Shown here: in pieces, positions 15,854 through 24,230 of the stretch | Position numbering within the stretch: the stretch's first letter is position 1 | Layout of the letters: each line of letters opens with the position of its first letter | From: Clostridia bacterium | Lineage (GTDB): Bacteria; Bacillota; Clostridia; Christensenellales; CAG-138 | Reading direction: 5' to 3' | NCBI GenBank assembly: GCA_017388175.1 | Contig: JAFOTD010000008.1 | Coordinates: forward strand, 1-64,000 | DNA length: 64,000 nt | Notes under the pieces: generated by a model | The model's database searches: none | What the model was told of the DNA's origin: nothing | Seen by the model: the letters and a program-made list of their open reading frames with translations, nothing else | Program-made: the position numbers and the translations under genes

Positions 15854-18829
15854 ATGATAAGAAGAAAAGATTTTGTAGCACAGCGAAATATTGTTGCGAA
15901 TCAGGATGTTCTCTGCGGACATTTCCCAAAATCAAAACTTAAGCCGGTAAACCTGTACTGCAGTCCTAAAATTGATGAAGAAGCAATGGTGGAAGAAGGC
16001 GTCCGACAAATCATTAGATCGAGTTTTTTACCTTTGAACTTTGCTTTATATGCTGTTTTTGTTCAACAATTTGACAGGATTGATGATCACAGTCCCTATG
16101 AGTATGACGAACTAAACTATTGGGTAAATCTAGGCTTAGCAATTGGCCGAGTGATGGATGTGAATGAGACCACACAGCTTTCCAGTAGATTGTATCCTGT
16201 AGTTACTTTTTTAGATAAAATTCTTTACTTGTGTGCAGAATTTAGCATTCCAGCACCATCAGATAATAATGAATCATATGATATGGCATTAGTATGGGGT
16301 TATCTTTTGCGACGAGTGCAGAGAAAAGAATTACAGACTGGCAAGACAATTGATATGGATGCAGCTTTTTCACATAGCTCATTACTAGATATTATTCTGG
16401 GATACTGGGATGAGGTAGATGCCGAGTGCTTCAGAAAACTTACATATTCTGAATATCGCGAATTACAACAATTGTTCGATAGTCGGCAGCGCATTCTCGA
16501 GCATTATCAGGAAGAACGTAATAATGCAAAAAATATTGCAGAGGAAACAAAGAATCTATGGGCATTCTATATTTCTCTTATAAATATGCTATCGGAACAG
16601 GAGTCGCATATAATTGATCAAATCATTAGTGAACCTTCTGATAAGGAAAAACTCCGGGCGATTGAAGTATATTTAGGAGCTGTTCAGTCAATGCTAGAGC
16701 AGCAAGAATACTGTGTCGATGAATTAATAGTATCCTTTGAAACCCTTAGAGATACAGTAAAGAGAAGAACTGAACATGCTGTTAACTATGTTTGTTTATC
16801 AGACGGCATAGAAGATCCTTATAGACTAAGTCCAGTGGCTTTTAGACTTGTAGTCGAACCTTATAATACGTTCAATTTCCTCCACATTGTCTTTCAAAGA
16901 TTTAGATTAAATCCAACGATATGGAATGCGAAAGTTTTTGTTGAGACAGCACTAAAAGATCTTATGAACAACTTAAACATCCAAGAAGAAGCGTCATCAA
17001 GCTTAGATGAAATGATTAAGTCTTTTTGCTCGATTGCGTCTTCGTTTGTTGATGAACATAGAGCAATAATCAAGGACTTTGGTTTCCAGTCATTACAAGG
17101 TGATGCAGTCGCAGCCAATCCTGAGATGCGCTCATCTTCAGTTTTATATGAGTTCAATTTGTATGATGATTATTTTCGCAAGATGTATACAGATCAGGTG
17201 GAAAGTATAGCTGCGACTATGAATAATCACTTAAGTTCCCATAATGAATGCGCATCAAGTCTTCAAGAATTAATAAATAGTTACATGCGATTGTTGGTGG
17301 ATGAGGAGGCAAAGTTCTATGGTTCATTGATCCTTGAAGTATCTTTTCATCTCCTTCAGGATGAATCTAGCATAACTAATCTAGGCATAGATCCGTCATT
17401 ATGTGAATCCATAGATGATGTGTATGAGTTATTACGTTCGGAGAAAATTGAGGAATTGCCTGATGATGAGCAACTGAGATTATTGTTTTCTGTCTGTATT
17501 TACTTTATTTCAAAACAGGCTTCATCATTATTCTCTTCAGAAGATTTAAATACGTCTAGTGCAGTTGGTATTGATGAAGAGTTTCGTAAGAAAGCAGGAG
17601 AAGCTCGTCAAATCGTTATTTCGGTGGATATCATTTATTTGATGCATGAATTCCTCGAAATGATAACCGCAGATGATGGCATGCTGTCCCTTTTCGATAA
17701 TCCGGAGATTGTGAAAAAATATGTGAAGAACCTTAAGCAGATAAGATATTCGATAGAAAACGCGGCTTATTCTCAGATTGAGTTTCATGAACTGGAATTA
17801 GAAGAGTATAGAAAAGAAAAAGGTTATGATACGAAAGTAATTGCCAGAAAAGAGAGACATGAAGAGAAGATACGTAACGCTCAGACAAATGAGACTATTA
17901 TAAGTGGTCTTGAGGAAATAGTCGAAGCTGTAAAATACCAGGACATTGAACACTTATTTGAGGCAAAAAAACGCATCAGAATAAAAATAGCTGATTGCCT
18001 TGAGTGTGATGCAAAAGAACAATTCGCAGAGAGAATTGATTCAATTGTTGCAGAATTGTGTAAGGCGTTCGTGAGCTGTTGCGAAAAGAATGACGATAAA
18101 TTCGACAAGACTAAATCTGCATTAGTTCGTCTACTAGGTGAACACTCTAAGCGCTTACCACCAGCCGCACTTAATACTTTGACTACGGCAGAATTGCTGT
18201 ATAGCAAATATGCTATTGCAGAAAATGCAATTAAAGAGTTTGCAGAAAAAGGATTTGATTATAGTAGCATTTCTGCACTGTACTATCAGGCATTTGAGGA
18301 AGCGTATAATGAAATGATTTGGAAATCTTATGCGGATTGGATTAATCAGCAATTGGATGAAACCGCAGATGATCCAAGCATAATTAACAAACTTTATTGG
18401 GAATATCTTCCTGGAAACAAGGAAAACGTTGATAAATACTATTTTCCCAAGATTGGTTCCAAAAAGGAAGATCCTAGACGCGTTGTGACTTACTGTGTCT
18501 TTGGGACCTTTTATCATTTGTTGAACGTGGTCAATAAACAAACGACAGCCCCAACGTTCCGTGAGTGGTTTTCAAGATTAGCCGGATATAATAGAGTATC
18601 GGATATGCTCGTAGACAAAGAGTTTATGAACATTCTTGGTGGGTTCAAGGATGCTGTCAATAAAGCCACACCAAACAGAAATAATGCATCGCATGGAGGA
18701 AGTATTATCAGTAAAGAACAATGCTGTCAGGATAAAAAGACGGTATTGAGTGAAATGGAAACGGTTCGAAGCAACAGTCTGGGATTAATCCAACAATTAC
18801 TGTTTATCATCAAAGGACAGCCATGTTAA
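15854..18829 (+). CDS. Large protein with C-terminal HEPN-like domain
   Basis: The start at 15854 has GGGGGAG upstream; the frame extends to 15692 without support. 991 residues, almost wholly helical with coiled-coil stretches (about residues 640-760), no ATPase or protease motif seen. The last 190 residues have TTAELLYSKYAI, SSISALYYQAFEEAYNEMIW and PNRNNASHGG. This combination, with R942-x4-H947, is the pattern of C-terminal HEPN domains, many of which are RNA-cutting or nucleotidyl-transferring effectors. Very AT-rich and rare-codon-rich against the core genome, so horizontally acquired. I do not recognise the N-terminal 800 residues; they may be the phage-sensing part. The defence role is inference. 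Confidence 0.75.
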   Translation: MIRRKDFVAQRNIVANQDVLCGHFPKSKLKPVNLYCSPKIDEEAMVEEGVRQIIRSSFLPLNFALYAVFVQQFDRIDDHSPYEYDELNYWVNLGLAIGRVMDVNETTQLSSRLYPVVTFLDKILYLCAEFSIPAPSDNNESYDMALVWGYLLRRVQRKELQTGKTIDMDAAFSHSSLLDIILGYWDEVDAECFRKLTYSEYRELQQLFDSRQRILEHYQEERNNAKNIAEETKNLWAFYISLINMLSEQESHIIDQIISEPSDKEKLRAIEVYLGAVQSMLEQQEYCVDELIVSFETLRDTVKRRTEHAVNYVCLSDGIEDPYRLSPVAFRLVVEPYNTFNFLHIVFQRFRLNPTIWNAKVFVETALKDLMNNLNIQEEASSSLDEMIKSFCSIASSFVDEHRAIIKDFGFQSLQGDAVAANPEMRSSSVLYEFNLYDDYFRKMYTDQVESIAATMNNHLSSHNECASSLQELINSYMRLLVDEEAKFYGSLILEVSFHLLQDESSITNLGIDPSLCESIDDVYELLRSEKIEELPDDEQLRLLFSVCIYFISKQASSLFSSEDLNTSSAVGIDEEFRKKAGEARQIVISVDIIYLMHEFLEMITADDGMLSLFDNPEIVKKYVKNLKQIRYSIENAAYSQIEFHELELEEYRKEKGYDTKVIARKERHEEKIRNAQTNETIISGLEEIVEAVKYQDIEHLFEAKKRIRIKIADCLECDAKEQFAERIDSIVAELCKAFVSCCEKNDDKFDKTKSALVRLLGEHSKRLPPAALNTLTTAELLYSKYAIAENAIKEFAEKGFDYSSISALYYQAFEEAYNEMIWKSYADWINQQLDETADDPSIINKLYWEYLPGNKENVDKYYFPKIGSKKEDPRRVVTYCVFGTFYHLLNVVNKQTTAPTFREWFSRLAGYNRVSDMLVDKEFMNILGGFKDAVNKATPNRNNASHGGSIISKEQCCQDKKTVLSEMETVRSNSLGLIQQLLFIIKGQPC

Positions 18830-18834
18830 TGCTA

Positions 18835-18868
18835 TTCGATCCAAGGGAAAGCTATCCCTTGGATCGAA
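18835..18868. terminator. Perfect 14-bp inverted repeat between convergent genes
   Basis: TTCGATCCAAGGGA and TCCCTTGGATCGAA enclose a 6-base loop between the HEPN-like gene and the Ltp-repeat gene. There is no U-run, but stem strength and location suggest a shared transcription end. Confidence 0.55.
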
Positions 18869-18882
18869 CTCTCTAAAGATAT

Positions 18883-19878
18883 TCAATCATCCAAATGATC
18901 AATCGCGTACTGTGCTTCTTCTGCGGTGAATTTCTCACCGTAGGCGGACGTCAACTGGTTTTTGATGGCCGCAGCGGACATGTGCAGATTGTCCCGGTAG
19001 CTTTTTGCAGTGGCTAAAGCGTTAGCTTTCCAGTCCGCTTTGACATGATCGACGGCGTATTGGGCTTCTTCGGCTGTAAACTGTTCGCCGTACTCACTGG
19101 TGAGCTGATCATAAATGCGCGCTTTGGACATGTGCATGGTGTCGCTGTAGGATTGAGCCGTCTTCAGGGCGTTCTCTTTCCAGTTTGCCTTTACATGGTC
19201 AATTGCGTACTGTGCCGCGTCCTCGGAGAACCCTTCTCCATAAGGGCTGGTAAGCTGATGATAGAGCCGCGCCTTTGACATGTGCATCCAATCCACATAC
19301 GTCTGCGCCGAAGCAAGCGCGTTTTTGTACTCTTTTGGCGTCGGATCATCTGTGGGTGTGGGCGTCGGCTTTTTCGTCGGCTTCGGCGTTACTGTCGGTT
19401 TCGGCGTAGCGGTTGGTTTTGACGTTGGGGCTTTGGTAGGCTGCGTTTCGGATACTCTGTCTGTCGTCATCACTACCGGTGGCCTTGTTGTCTGCACGGT
19501 TGCCGTTGCTTCCTTCGTGCTGTTTCGCGGAAGGATCACGAATAGGCACACGGCGACGATCAGACAGGTCAACAGGACTTTCCAGACCGGTTTCAGTCTT
19601 TCCGCTCTCCAGATGGCGATGATGCCCATGATCGGGGTGAAGAAGATCCAAAGCAGCACTCTGCCGAATGTGATCTTTTTCTTCGGTTCTTCCGCGGACA
19701 TCGTCCAACGATCTCCCTGCATGTCCATGCCTGCAGGCGTTCCGCAATTCGAGCAGAAATTGCCTGTGAATTCGGTTCCGCATTTGCTGCACCGATGGAC
19801 AAAAGTATTGCCTCCGCAGGCGGTGCAAAAGGCATTTCCGTCGTTGTTTTCAGTTCCGCAGTTTTTACAGATTTTCAT
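18883..19878 (-). CDS. Zinc-ribbon membrane protein with three Ltp repeats
   Basis: The N-terminus has eight Cys in four CxxC pairs (C4/C7, C18/C21, C30/C33, C42/C45), two zinc ribbons. Two hydrophobic spans follow (about 69-90 and 98-116), then a Pro/Thr linker of PTxTPKPT type, then three 48-residue repeats with HMSKARLYHQLTS and SEDAAQYAIDHV. These are Ltp (PF07553) domains; in a streptococcal phage lipoprotein such domains block DNA injection by other phages. Here they would face outside. GGAGG precedes the ATG. A superinfection-exclusion role is inference from family and neighbourhood. Confidence 0.8.
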   Translation of the reverse strand: MKICKNCGTENNDGNAFCTACGGNTFVHRCSKCGTEFTGNFCSNCGTPAGMDMQGDRWTMSAEEPKKKITFGRVLLWIFFTPIMGIIAIWRAERLKPVWKVLLTCLIVAVCLFVILPRNSTKEATATVQTTRPPVVMTTDRVSETQPTKAPTSKPTATPKPTVTPKPTKKPTPTPTDDPTPKEYKNALASAQTYVDWMHMSKARLYHQLTSPYGEGFSEDAAQYAIDHVKANWKENALKTAQSYSDTMHMSKARIYDQLTSEYGEQFTAEEAQYAVDHVKADWKANALATAKSYRDNLHMSAAAIKNQLTSAYGEKFTAEEAQYAIDHLDD

Positions 19879-19897
19879 GTTGTTTCCTCCTTTTCTA

Positions 19898-20716
19898 TCA
19901 GTCGATTGTGATACTGCCGCTTTGCTTTGCGTTCATCAGCAGGGGCAGGATAAAGTCCTTGGAGACAGCATAGAACCGATTGAACCGCAAGTATTCATGC
20001 CGATATTTCCCCATGATGGTATCCATCAGTTCCCAAAGCTCGAAAACGACTGCCTGACTGTGCACGCAGACGCCTACTTCCTGACATGAGCAGGTCAGCG
20101 CTCTGCCGGTTCCGTTTTTGTCCATGCGGAAACGGACTTCATACGGCTGATCGTCCACCACAATGGCGTAACCGTTGCCGTTCTCAAGCGAGAGATACTT
20201 GACTTTGTTTTTCCGAAAATACTCATTGTGCGCCTTCATGCCGAATTCGTAATTGACGCCGGTGGTAAAGGGATCGCTGACCCGGAAGGTCTCTGTGCCT
20301 TCACCGATCAGTAGCTCAACCTTTTCATCGGGTATTCCAAACCAGCTTTTTACTTGTTTGACAGAAAGTGCTCTTGCTCTGAATTCGATCAAATGTGACG
20401 TGCTGAAATACAGCTTGCTCGGCTTGCTGAATGTAACCACGCATCTGATCTGCTCGTATTCGCCTGATCTGATGCGGAATGTGTGGCTCACTTTCTGCAC
20501 CTGACCACGCTTGCCCGCCATCTTTCCTTCGACAAATACCGTATCTCCTTCCTCCAAATTGAACCGATCGGTATAGTAAGGGAGCGAGACGTCTTCCTCA
20601 TAAAAGTACACTTCAGCCACAGATGGCTGCACCGAGTTCTGCTTAGGCGGCACAGGGTTCAACTGCCCGTCCACATCTTTCATGACTCCGTCGTGAATTG
20701 TTTCGTTTGTTTCCAT
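19898..20716 (-). CDS. SWIM zinc-finger protein
   Basis: The start METNETI at 20716 follows AAAGAGGTGA; the frame extends to 20782 without support. 272 residues. Near the C-terminus, LTCSCQEVGVCVHSQAVV is a CxC-x6-CxH SWIM finger, which binds nucleic acid or protein. The central part is beta-rich (DTVFVEGKMAGKRG, VRFRMDKNG). It is in tandem with the Ltp-repeat gene (19 bp apart), so the two form an operon. Its precise function is unknown. Confidence 0.7.
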   Translation of the reverse strand: METNETIHDGVMKDVDGQLNPVPPKQNSVQPSVAEVYFYEEDVSLPYYTDRFNLEEGDTVFVEGKMAGKRGQVQKVSHTFRIRSGEYEQIRCVVTFSKPSKLYFSTSHLIEFRARALSVKQVKSWFGIPDEKVELLIGEGTETFRVSDPFTTGVNYEFGMKAHNEYFRKNKVKYLSLENGNGYAIVVDDQPYEVRFRMDKNGTGRALTCSCQEVGVCVHSQAVVFELWELMDTIMGKYRHEYLRFNRFYAVSKDFILPLLMNAKQSGSITID

Positions 20717-20753
20717 TGCATTCACCTCTTTCCTTTGATTGTCGTTTTTCTGT

Positions 20754-20867
20754 TTAACTGTTGTTGCGCAAGTACCGGACAAGAATCCAGATCAGCCACA
20801 GTCCGTCCGTTGCACAGATCAAAGCCAGATCCACCAATGTGCCAAAGCAGCTTTGCCGTCTTGCCAT
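20754..20867 (-). CDS. Small membrane protein, 37 aa
   Basis: GGAGGTGATGGC precedes an ATG whose 37-codon frame reads MARRQSCFGTLVDLALICAT and continues with a hydrophobic GLWLIWILVRYL, then RNNS and TAA. One transmembrane helix is likely. It lies 37 bp upstream of the SWIM gene on the same strand, probably the first gene of that operon. No family is recognised. Confidence 0.6.
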   Translation of the reverse strand: MARRQSCFGTLVDLALICATDGLWLIWILVRYLRNNS

Positions 20868-21012
20868 GCCATCACCTCCTCTGCAGGCATCCATATAGGG
20901 AACATGATTTTTACGCGAGAGCGAACGCCCTCGCGCGACTACTCATAAGAGAAGATGATTTCTACGCGAATACAGACAGACAAGATTTCAATGTCTTAAT
21001 TCTTGCAGATTT

Positions 21013-21030
21013 ATACCCTTTCAGGTATAA
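21013..21030. promoter_or_regulatory. HipB operator O1
   Basis: Perfect palindrome TATACC-N6-GGTATA (spacer CTTTCA), the most distal of three identical-arm sites upstream of hipB. Confidence 0.75.
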
Positions 21031-21053
21031 TAGCGGTGGTTTTCGATTAAAAT

Positions 21054-21071
21054 ATACCCGATATGGTATAA
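21054..21071. promoter_or_regulatory. HipB operator O2
   Basis: Perfect palindrome TATACC-N6-GGTATA (spacer CGATAT), starting exactly 41 bp after O1. Confidence 0.8.
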
Positions 21072-21087
21072 AATAAAAGAAATGAGT

Positions 21088-21116
21088 TGACAATATACCC
21101 GATGAGGTATAAAATT
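21088..21116 (+). promoter_or_regulatory. hipBST promoter
   Basis: TTGACA (21088-21093) and TAAAAT (21111-21116) are 17 bp apart, and operator O3 fills the spacer. Transcription should begin near 21122-21124, at or next to the hipB ATG, so the mRNA may be leaderless. Confidence 0.65.
21095..21112. promoter_or_regulatory. HipB operator O3
   Basis: Perfect palindrome TATACC-N6-GGTATA (spacer CGATGA), starting exactly 41 bp after O2 and lying between the -35 and -10 boxes, so binding would block RNA polymerase. Confidence 0.8.
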
Positions 21117-21121
21117 GACGC

Positions 21122-21325
21122 ATGAAAAACATCGGAGCATTTATCAAAGAAAACAGAAAAGCAGCCGGACTGACGCAGGAGGAATTTGCCGTGCGCGCAG
21201 GGCTCGGGCTGCGCTTTGTCCGCGATCTGGAGCAGGGTAAGGAAACGGTGCGGATGGACAAGGTCAATCAGGCGCTTGCCATGTTCGGCATGAAGGCGGT
21301 GCCGGGAAAGGCGGATGACGAATGA
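21122..21325 (+). CDS. hipB: HipB-type HTH protein of HipBST system
   Basis: 67 residues with an XRE-type helix-turn-helix (IKENRKAAGLTQEEFAVRAG, LRFVRDLEQG). It overlaps hipS by 4 bp (ATGA) and precedes a split HipA. As in other hipBST operons it should bind the palindromes upstream and help regulate the operon. There is no ribosome site at a useful distance before the ATG, and the predicted transcription start nearly coincides with it. Confidence 0.85.
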   Translation: MKNIGAFIKENRKAAGLTQEEFAVRAGLGLRFVRDLEQGKETVRMDKVNQALAMFGMKAVPGKADDE

Positions 21326-21651
21326 GTGCGTATCGAAAAGCGGCGGTCTATGTGCGCGATCGCCTTGCCGGATTTCTTTTTGAGACAGACAGTGGGTATC
21401 GATTTGTGTATGATGCGTCGTATCTGACCTTACCGGACGCTGCACCGATCTCCTTAACGCTTCCGCCGCGGAAGGAGCCGTATGAATCGAACGTGCTGTT
21501 TCCGTTCTTCGACGGATTGATTCCGGAAGGATGGCTTTTGCACATCGTAAGCAAAAACTGGAAGCTGGATCAGAACGACCGCTTCGGACTGCTATTGGTT
21601 GCCTGCAAGGATTGTATCGGCGCGGTGCGGATCGAGGAGGCGAAACAATGA
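21322..21651 (+). CDS. hipS: HipS, HipA N-terminal-domain protein
   Basis: 109 residues matching only the N-terminal subdomain of HipA kinases (RKAAVYVRDRLAGFLFE, FVYDASYL, SLTLPPRKEPYES, FPFFDGLIPEGW). In the E. coli HipBST system this separate small protein is the antitoxin. Overlaps of 4 bp with both hipB and hipT give coupled translation. Confidence 0.85.
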   Translation: MSAYRKAAVYVRDRLAGFLFETDSGYRFVYDASYLTLPDAAPISLTLPPRKEPYESNVLFPFFDGLIPEGWLLHIVSKNWKLDQNDRFGLLLVACKDCIGAVRIEEAKQ

Positions 21652-22604
21652 AGTGCTTATGCTGCGGAAAACCGATCCTGCCGGAAGAAAGCAACTGCGG
21701 CTGGCATACGCGCTGCATCCGCAAATTCTTCGGAACGGATGCGCTGCCCGAACTGGATTTGCGTGAGGAAGCGCTTGCGTCGTATGTCACGGAATCGGTA
21801 TTCAAAGGGTTGACTGTGCCCGGCGTGCAGCGGAAGATGTCGCTGCATCTGGATCAAAAGGAGGCGCCGCGCCTGACGCTGGTCAATTACCCGACCGGCT
21901 ACATTTTGAAACCGCAAACGCCGGAGTACCGCAATCTGCCGGAAGCCGAAGATCTTGTTATGCGAATTGCGGAAAAGGCAGGCGTCAGGACCGTGCCGCA
22001 CGCGCTGCTTCGGATGAACGGACAGTTTGCGTATATCACAAAGCGTATCGATCGGAAGATCACCGGCAAACAGCGGGTTCGCGTGCAAAAGTATGCGATG
22101 GAGGACTTTTGTCAACTGGATGAAAGACTGACCGCAGATAAGTATCGCGGTTCCTATGAGCGCTGCGCGAAGATCGTTTCCCGATATTCCGTGCGGACGG
22201 GTCTGGATCTAAGTGAGCTGTTCCTGCGGCTGGTCGTTTCGTTTGTCACGGGCAATTCGGATATGCATCTCAAGAACTTCTCGCTGATCGAACCATCGCC
22301 GGGCAGCGGAATATTTGTACTGTCCTCGGCGTACGATCTGCTTCCGGTCAATCTGATAATGCCGGAGGATCGGGAAGAGTTTGCGCTGACGATGAACGGG
22401 AAGAAAGCGAACCTTCACCGAAACGATTTCCTGCATTTTGCGGAGCAGAGCGGCGTCGGAAGAACGGCAGCGGAAAAGATCATCAAAAAGGTGCTCGCCG
22501 CCGAAGACGACTTCCTTTCCCTGTGCGACGATTCCTACCTGCCGCAGGACATGAAAGATGCGTTGAAAGAACTGATCCGCTCGCGCTGTGCGCGGCTGAA
22601 ATAA
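21648..22604 (+). CDS. hipT: HipT, HipA-family Ser/Thr kinase toxin
   Basis: The start at 21648 follows GAGGAGG and overlaps the hipS stop; the frame to 21531 is spurious. 318 residues. A small N-terminal CLCCGKPI ... CGWHTRC zinc-ribbon-like segment is followed by the HipA kinase core: glycine-rich loop VPGVQRKMS, catalytic GNSDMHLKNFSL and metal-binding SAYDLLPV. HipT of E. coli phosphorylates tryptophanyl-tRNA synthetase; the target here is unknown. The loop before VPGVQ reads GLT, with Thr in place of the autophosphorylated Ser pair of E. coli HipT. Confidence 0.85.
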   Translation: MKCLCCGKPILPEESNCGWHTRCIRKFFGTDALPELDLREEALASYVTESVFKGLTVPGVQRKMSLHLDQKEAPRLTLVNYPTGYILKPQTPEYRNLPEAEDLVMRIAEKAGVRTVPHALLRMNGQFAYITKRIDRKITGKQRVRVQKYAMEDFCQLDERLTADKYRGSYERCAKIVSRYSVRTGLDLSELFLRLVVSFVTGNSDMHLKNFSLIEPSPGSGIFVLSSAYDLLPVNLIMPEDREEFALTMNGKKANLHRNDFLHFAEQSGVGRTAAEKIIKKVLAAEDDFLSLCDDSYLPQDMKDALKELIRSRCARLK

Positions 22605-22673
22605 AGCGTAATAGCATGCGTTATTTATTAGATGTAATGTAATTTTCGTTTGCATCTGGGAAGGACAGGAATT

Positions 22674-23774
22674 ATGGAACATTCAGCACCGAATCCGATT
22701 AAAGAGTATTATATTGCTTATTTCGATATTCTGGGATACAAAGAGTTTTTCCGGCAACACGCTGATAAGGTCCCGGAGCTTTTGAATTCGATTCACGATG
22801 CTATCCAAAGAACCAAGGCGCATATCAGTATCCTAAAACAGTCGCCGTTGTTGGGAGAATTTGCACAAATCAACATAAAGGAAAGAGTGTTTTCAGACAA
22901 CATATTACTATGCATGGAAACCACCGAGGAAGTGTTGGAGCCGGTCAGATTGCTTGCTTTCATCAAAGCGGTTTCCGACATTCAACGAGGCTTTATCTTG
23001 CATTATGGATTGTTTGTAAGAGGAGGAATTGTGAAGGGACAGTTATCCTTCAATGATGACTACGTTTTTGGTCAAGGAGTAATAGATGCGGTTTCAATGG
23101 AAGGAATGGCACAGTATCCTCGCATTCTTATTAGAGGAGATATAGTCAATGAACTCAATAATACAAGATTCTGTTCTGAAGAAGCTTATGAGCGCGCTCT
23201 AAAAACAGTAGAAAAACTAAAAAAAGGAGAGAATGCTTCAGAGGAAGATATTAAGCAATGTGCTGTCGCAAACAACAATTGCTTTATTGACCGTTTATTT
23301 CAATACATAAACGAATATATTGTAGTACCGTGGGATGATGATTGCTGGGTTGTTAACTATCTTCACATCATTGATATGACCGATATTATTGAACCAACTG
23401 TTATTAAACAGTTTTGTAAAGCGTTGCTCACAGCTTCTCCCAAGGATGCTGAAAAGTTCATACCTGAAGCAAACAATCAAGATCAGCAAAAGCAATCATT
23501 TGAATTGATTTTGCAAACACATAAAAGAATAGTGCAATTTGAATTAAAAGAATATGGTAACTATGATGATATTGCCTTGGACAATATCAAAGCAGCAGAA
23601 GCACGAGAAAAAATTTTAAAGAAGTACATTTGGGTAATGACTTTTCACAATCGTGTTTGCAGAAAAGCTCAAAAAACGGAGCATATTATTCTGACAAGAT
23701 GTAATTGCGACACACGTTTCTTAAAAACGACGATCGAAGTTTTAGAAGATCAACCCAAAGCATTAGCAGACTGA
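22674..23774 (+). CDS. Class III nucleotidyl-cyclase-like protein
   Basis: AAGGACAGGA precedes the ATG at 22674. The N-terminal 190 residues fit a class III cyclase fold: YIAYFDILGYKEFF (first metal Asp), RVFSDNILL (second metal Asp) and RGGIVKGQL ... VFGQGVIDAV. The C-terminal 170 residues are helical and unrecognised. Pycsar anti-phage systems use class III-type cyclases, but no companion effector is adjacent. AT-rich, so acquired. Whether it makes a cyclic nucleotide is open. Confidence 0.6.
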   Translation: MEHSAPNPIKEYYIAYFDILGYKEFFRQHADKVPELLNSIHDAIQRTKAHISILKQSPLLGEFAQINIKERVFSDNILLCMETTEEVLEPVRLLAFIKAVSDIQRGFILHYGLFVRGGIVKGQLSFNDDYVFGQGVIDAVSMEGMAQYPRILIRGDIVNELNNTRFCSEEAYERALKTVEKLKKGENASEEDIKQCAVANNNCFIDRLFQYINEYIVVPWDDDCWVVNYLHIIDMTDIIEPTVIKQFCKALLTASPKDAEKFIPEANNQDQQKQSFELILQTHKRIVQFELKEYGNYDDIALDNIKAAEAREKILKKYIWVMTFHNRVCRKAQKTEHIILTRCNCDTRFLKTTIEVLEDQPKALAD

Positions 23775-23803
23775 ACCGAACAGATCAAATTTATAAATAA
23801 CAA

Positions 23804-23841
23804 TTTAACCCCTTTTGCCGTGTCGGTCAAAAGGGGTTAAA
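23804..23841. terminator. Perfect 14-bp hairpin between convergent genes
   Basis: TTTAACCCCTTTTG pairs with CAAAAGGGGTTAAA around a loop that itself contains CCG/CGG. It separates the cyclase-like gene from the tnpV gene on the other strand. Confidence 0.6.
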
Positions 23842-23863
23842 TGCTGTTAATAACCGTTATCCG

Positions 23864-24217
23864 CTATTCGCCATAAACCACTTCTCGGATGACGATCTCC
23901 TCTGCGCGAGCGCGGAGGTTGTTCATGCGGCGGAGCCATTCCATCTGATCGGCGGCTTTCAGGCGCTCGGTGACGCCTTCGGCGGCTGCCATTTCGGAAA
24001 CCGTGGCTTCGATCTGCTCCCTTGCCGTGCGGTCGATCTCCAGAAGATGATCGGTCAGTTTTCCGGAGAGGACAAGGGCGGTCAGGGTGCCGTCGTGCCG
24101 CTGCTCCAGGAAACGCTTCCGCATCCTGCCGTACTTGCCGATGGAGACGTCGGGCGCGGGATCGAGGACCAGATTCGGGATCTGAATGCTGCCGATCGTG
24201 GTATATGTGACGTTCAT
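23864..24217 (-). CDS. tnpV: TnpV-type transposon protein
   Basis: The start at 24217 has a perfect GAAGGAGG; the longer frame to 24319 overlaps the mini-ORF and is rejected. 117 residues: IPNLVLDPAPDVSIGKYGRM RKRFLEQR near the N-terminus, AAAEGVTERLKAADQMEW and RAEEIVIREVV at the C-terminus, all features of TnpV proteins found on clostridial mobilisable elements. Their function is unproven. A remnant of the same family lies at 1004. Confidence 0.8.
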   Translation of the reverse strand: MNVTYTTIGSIQIPNLVLDPAPDVSIGKYGRMRKRFLEQRHDGTLTALVLSGKLTDHLLEIDRTAREQIEATVSEMAAAEGVTERLKAADQMEWLRRMNNLRARAEEIVIREVVYGE

Positions 24218-24230
24218 TTTGATACCTCCT

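Noticed and set aside
20905..20985. Short direct repeat GATTTYTACGCGA upstream of the 37-residue membrane protein gene
   Set aside because: Only two copies and no further context; could be chance, so no feature was made.
21001..21120. CRISPR-like reading of the three 18-bp repeats at 41-bp spacing
   Set aside because: Each is a perfect palindrome with variable centre in a promoter before hipB, and no cas genes are present; operators explain them better.
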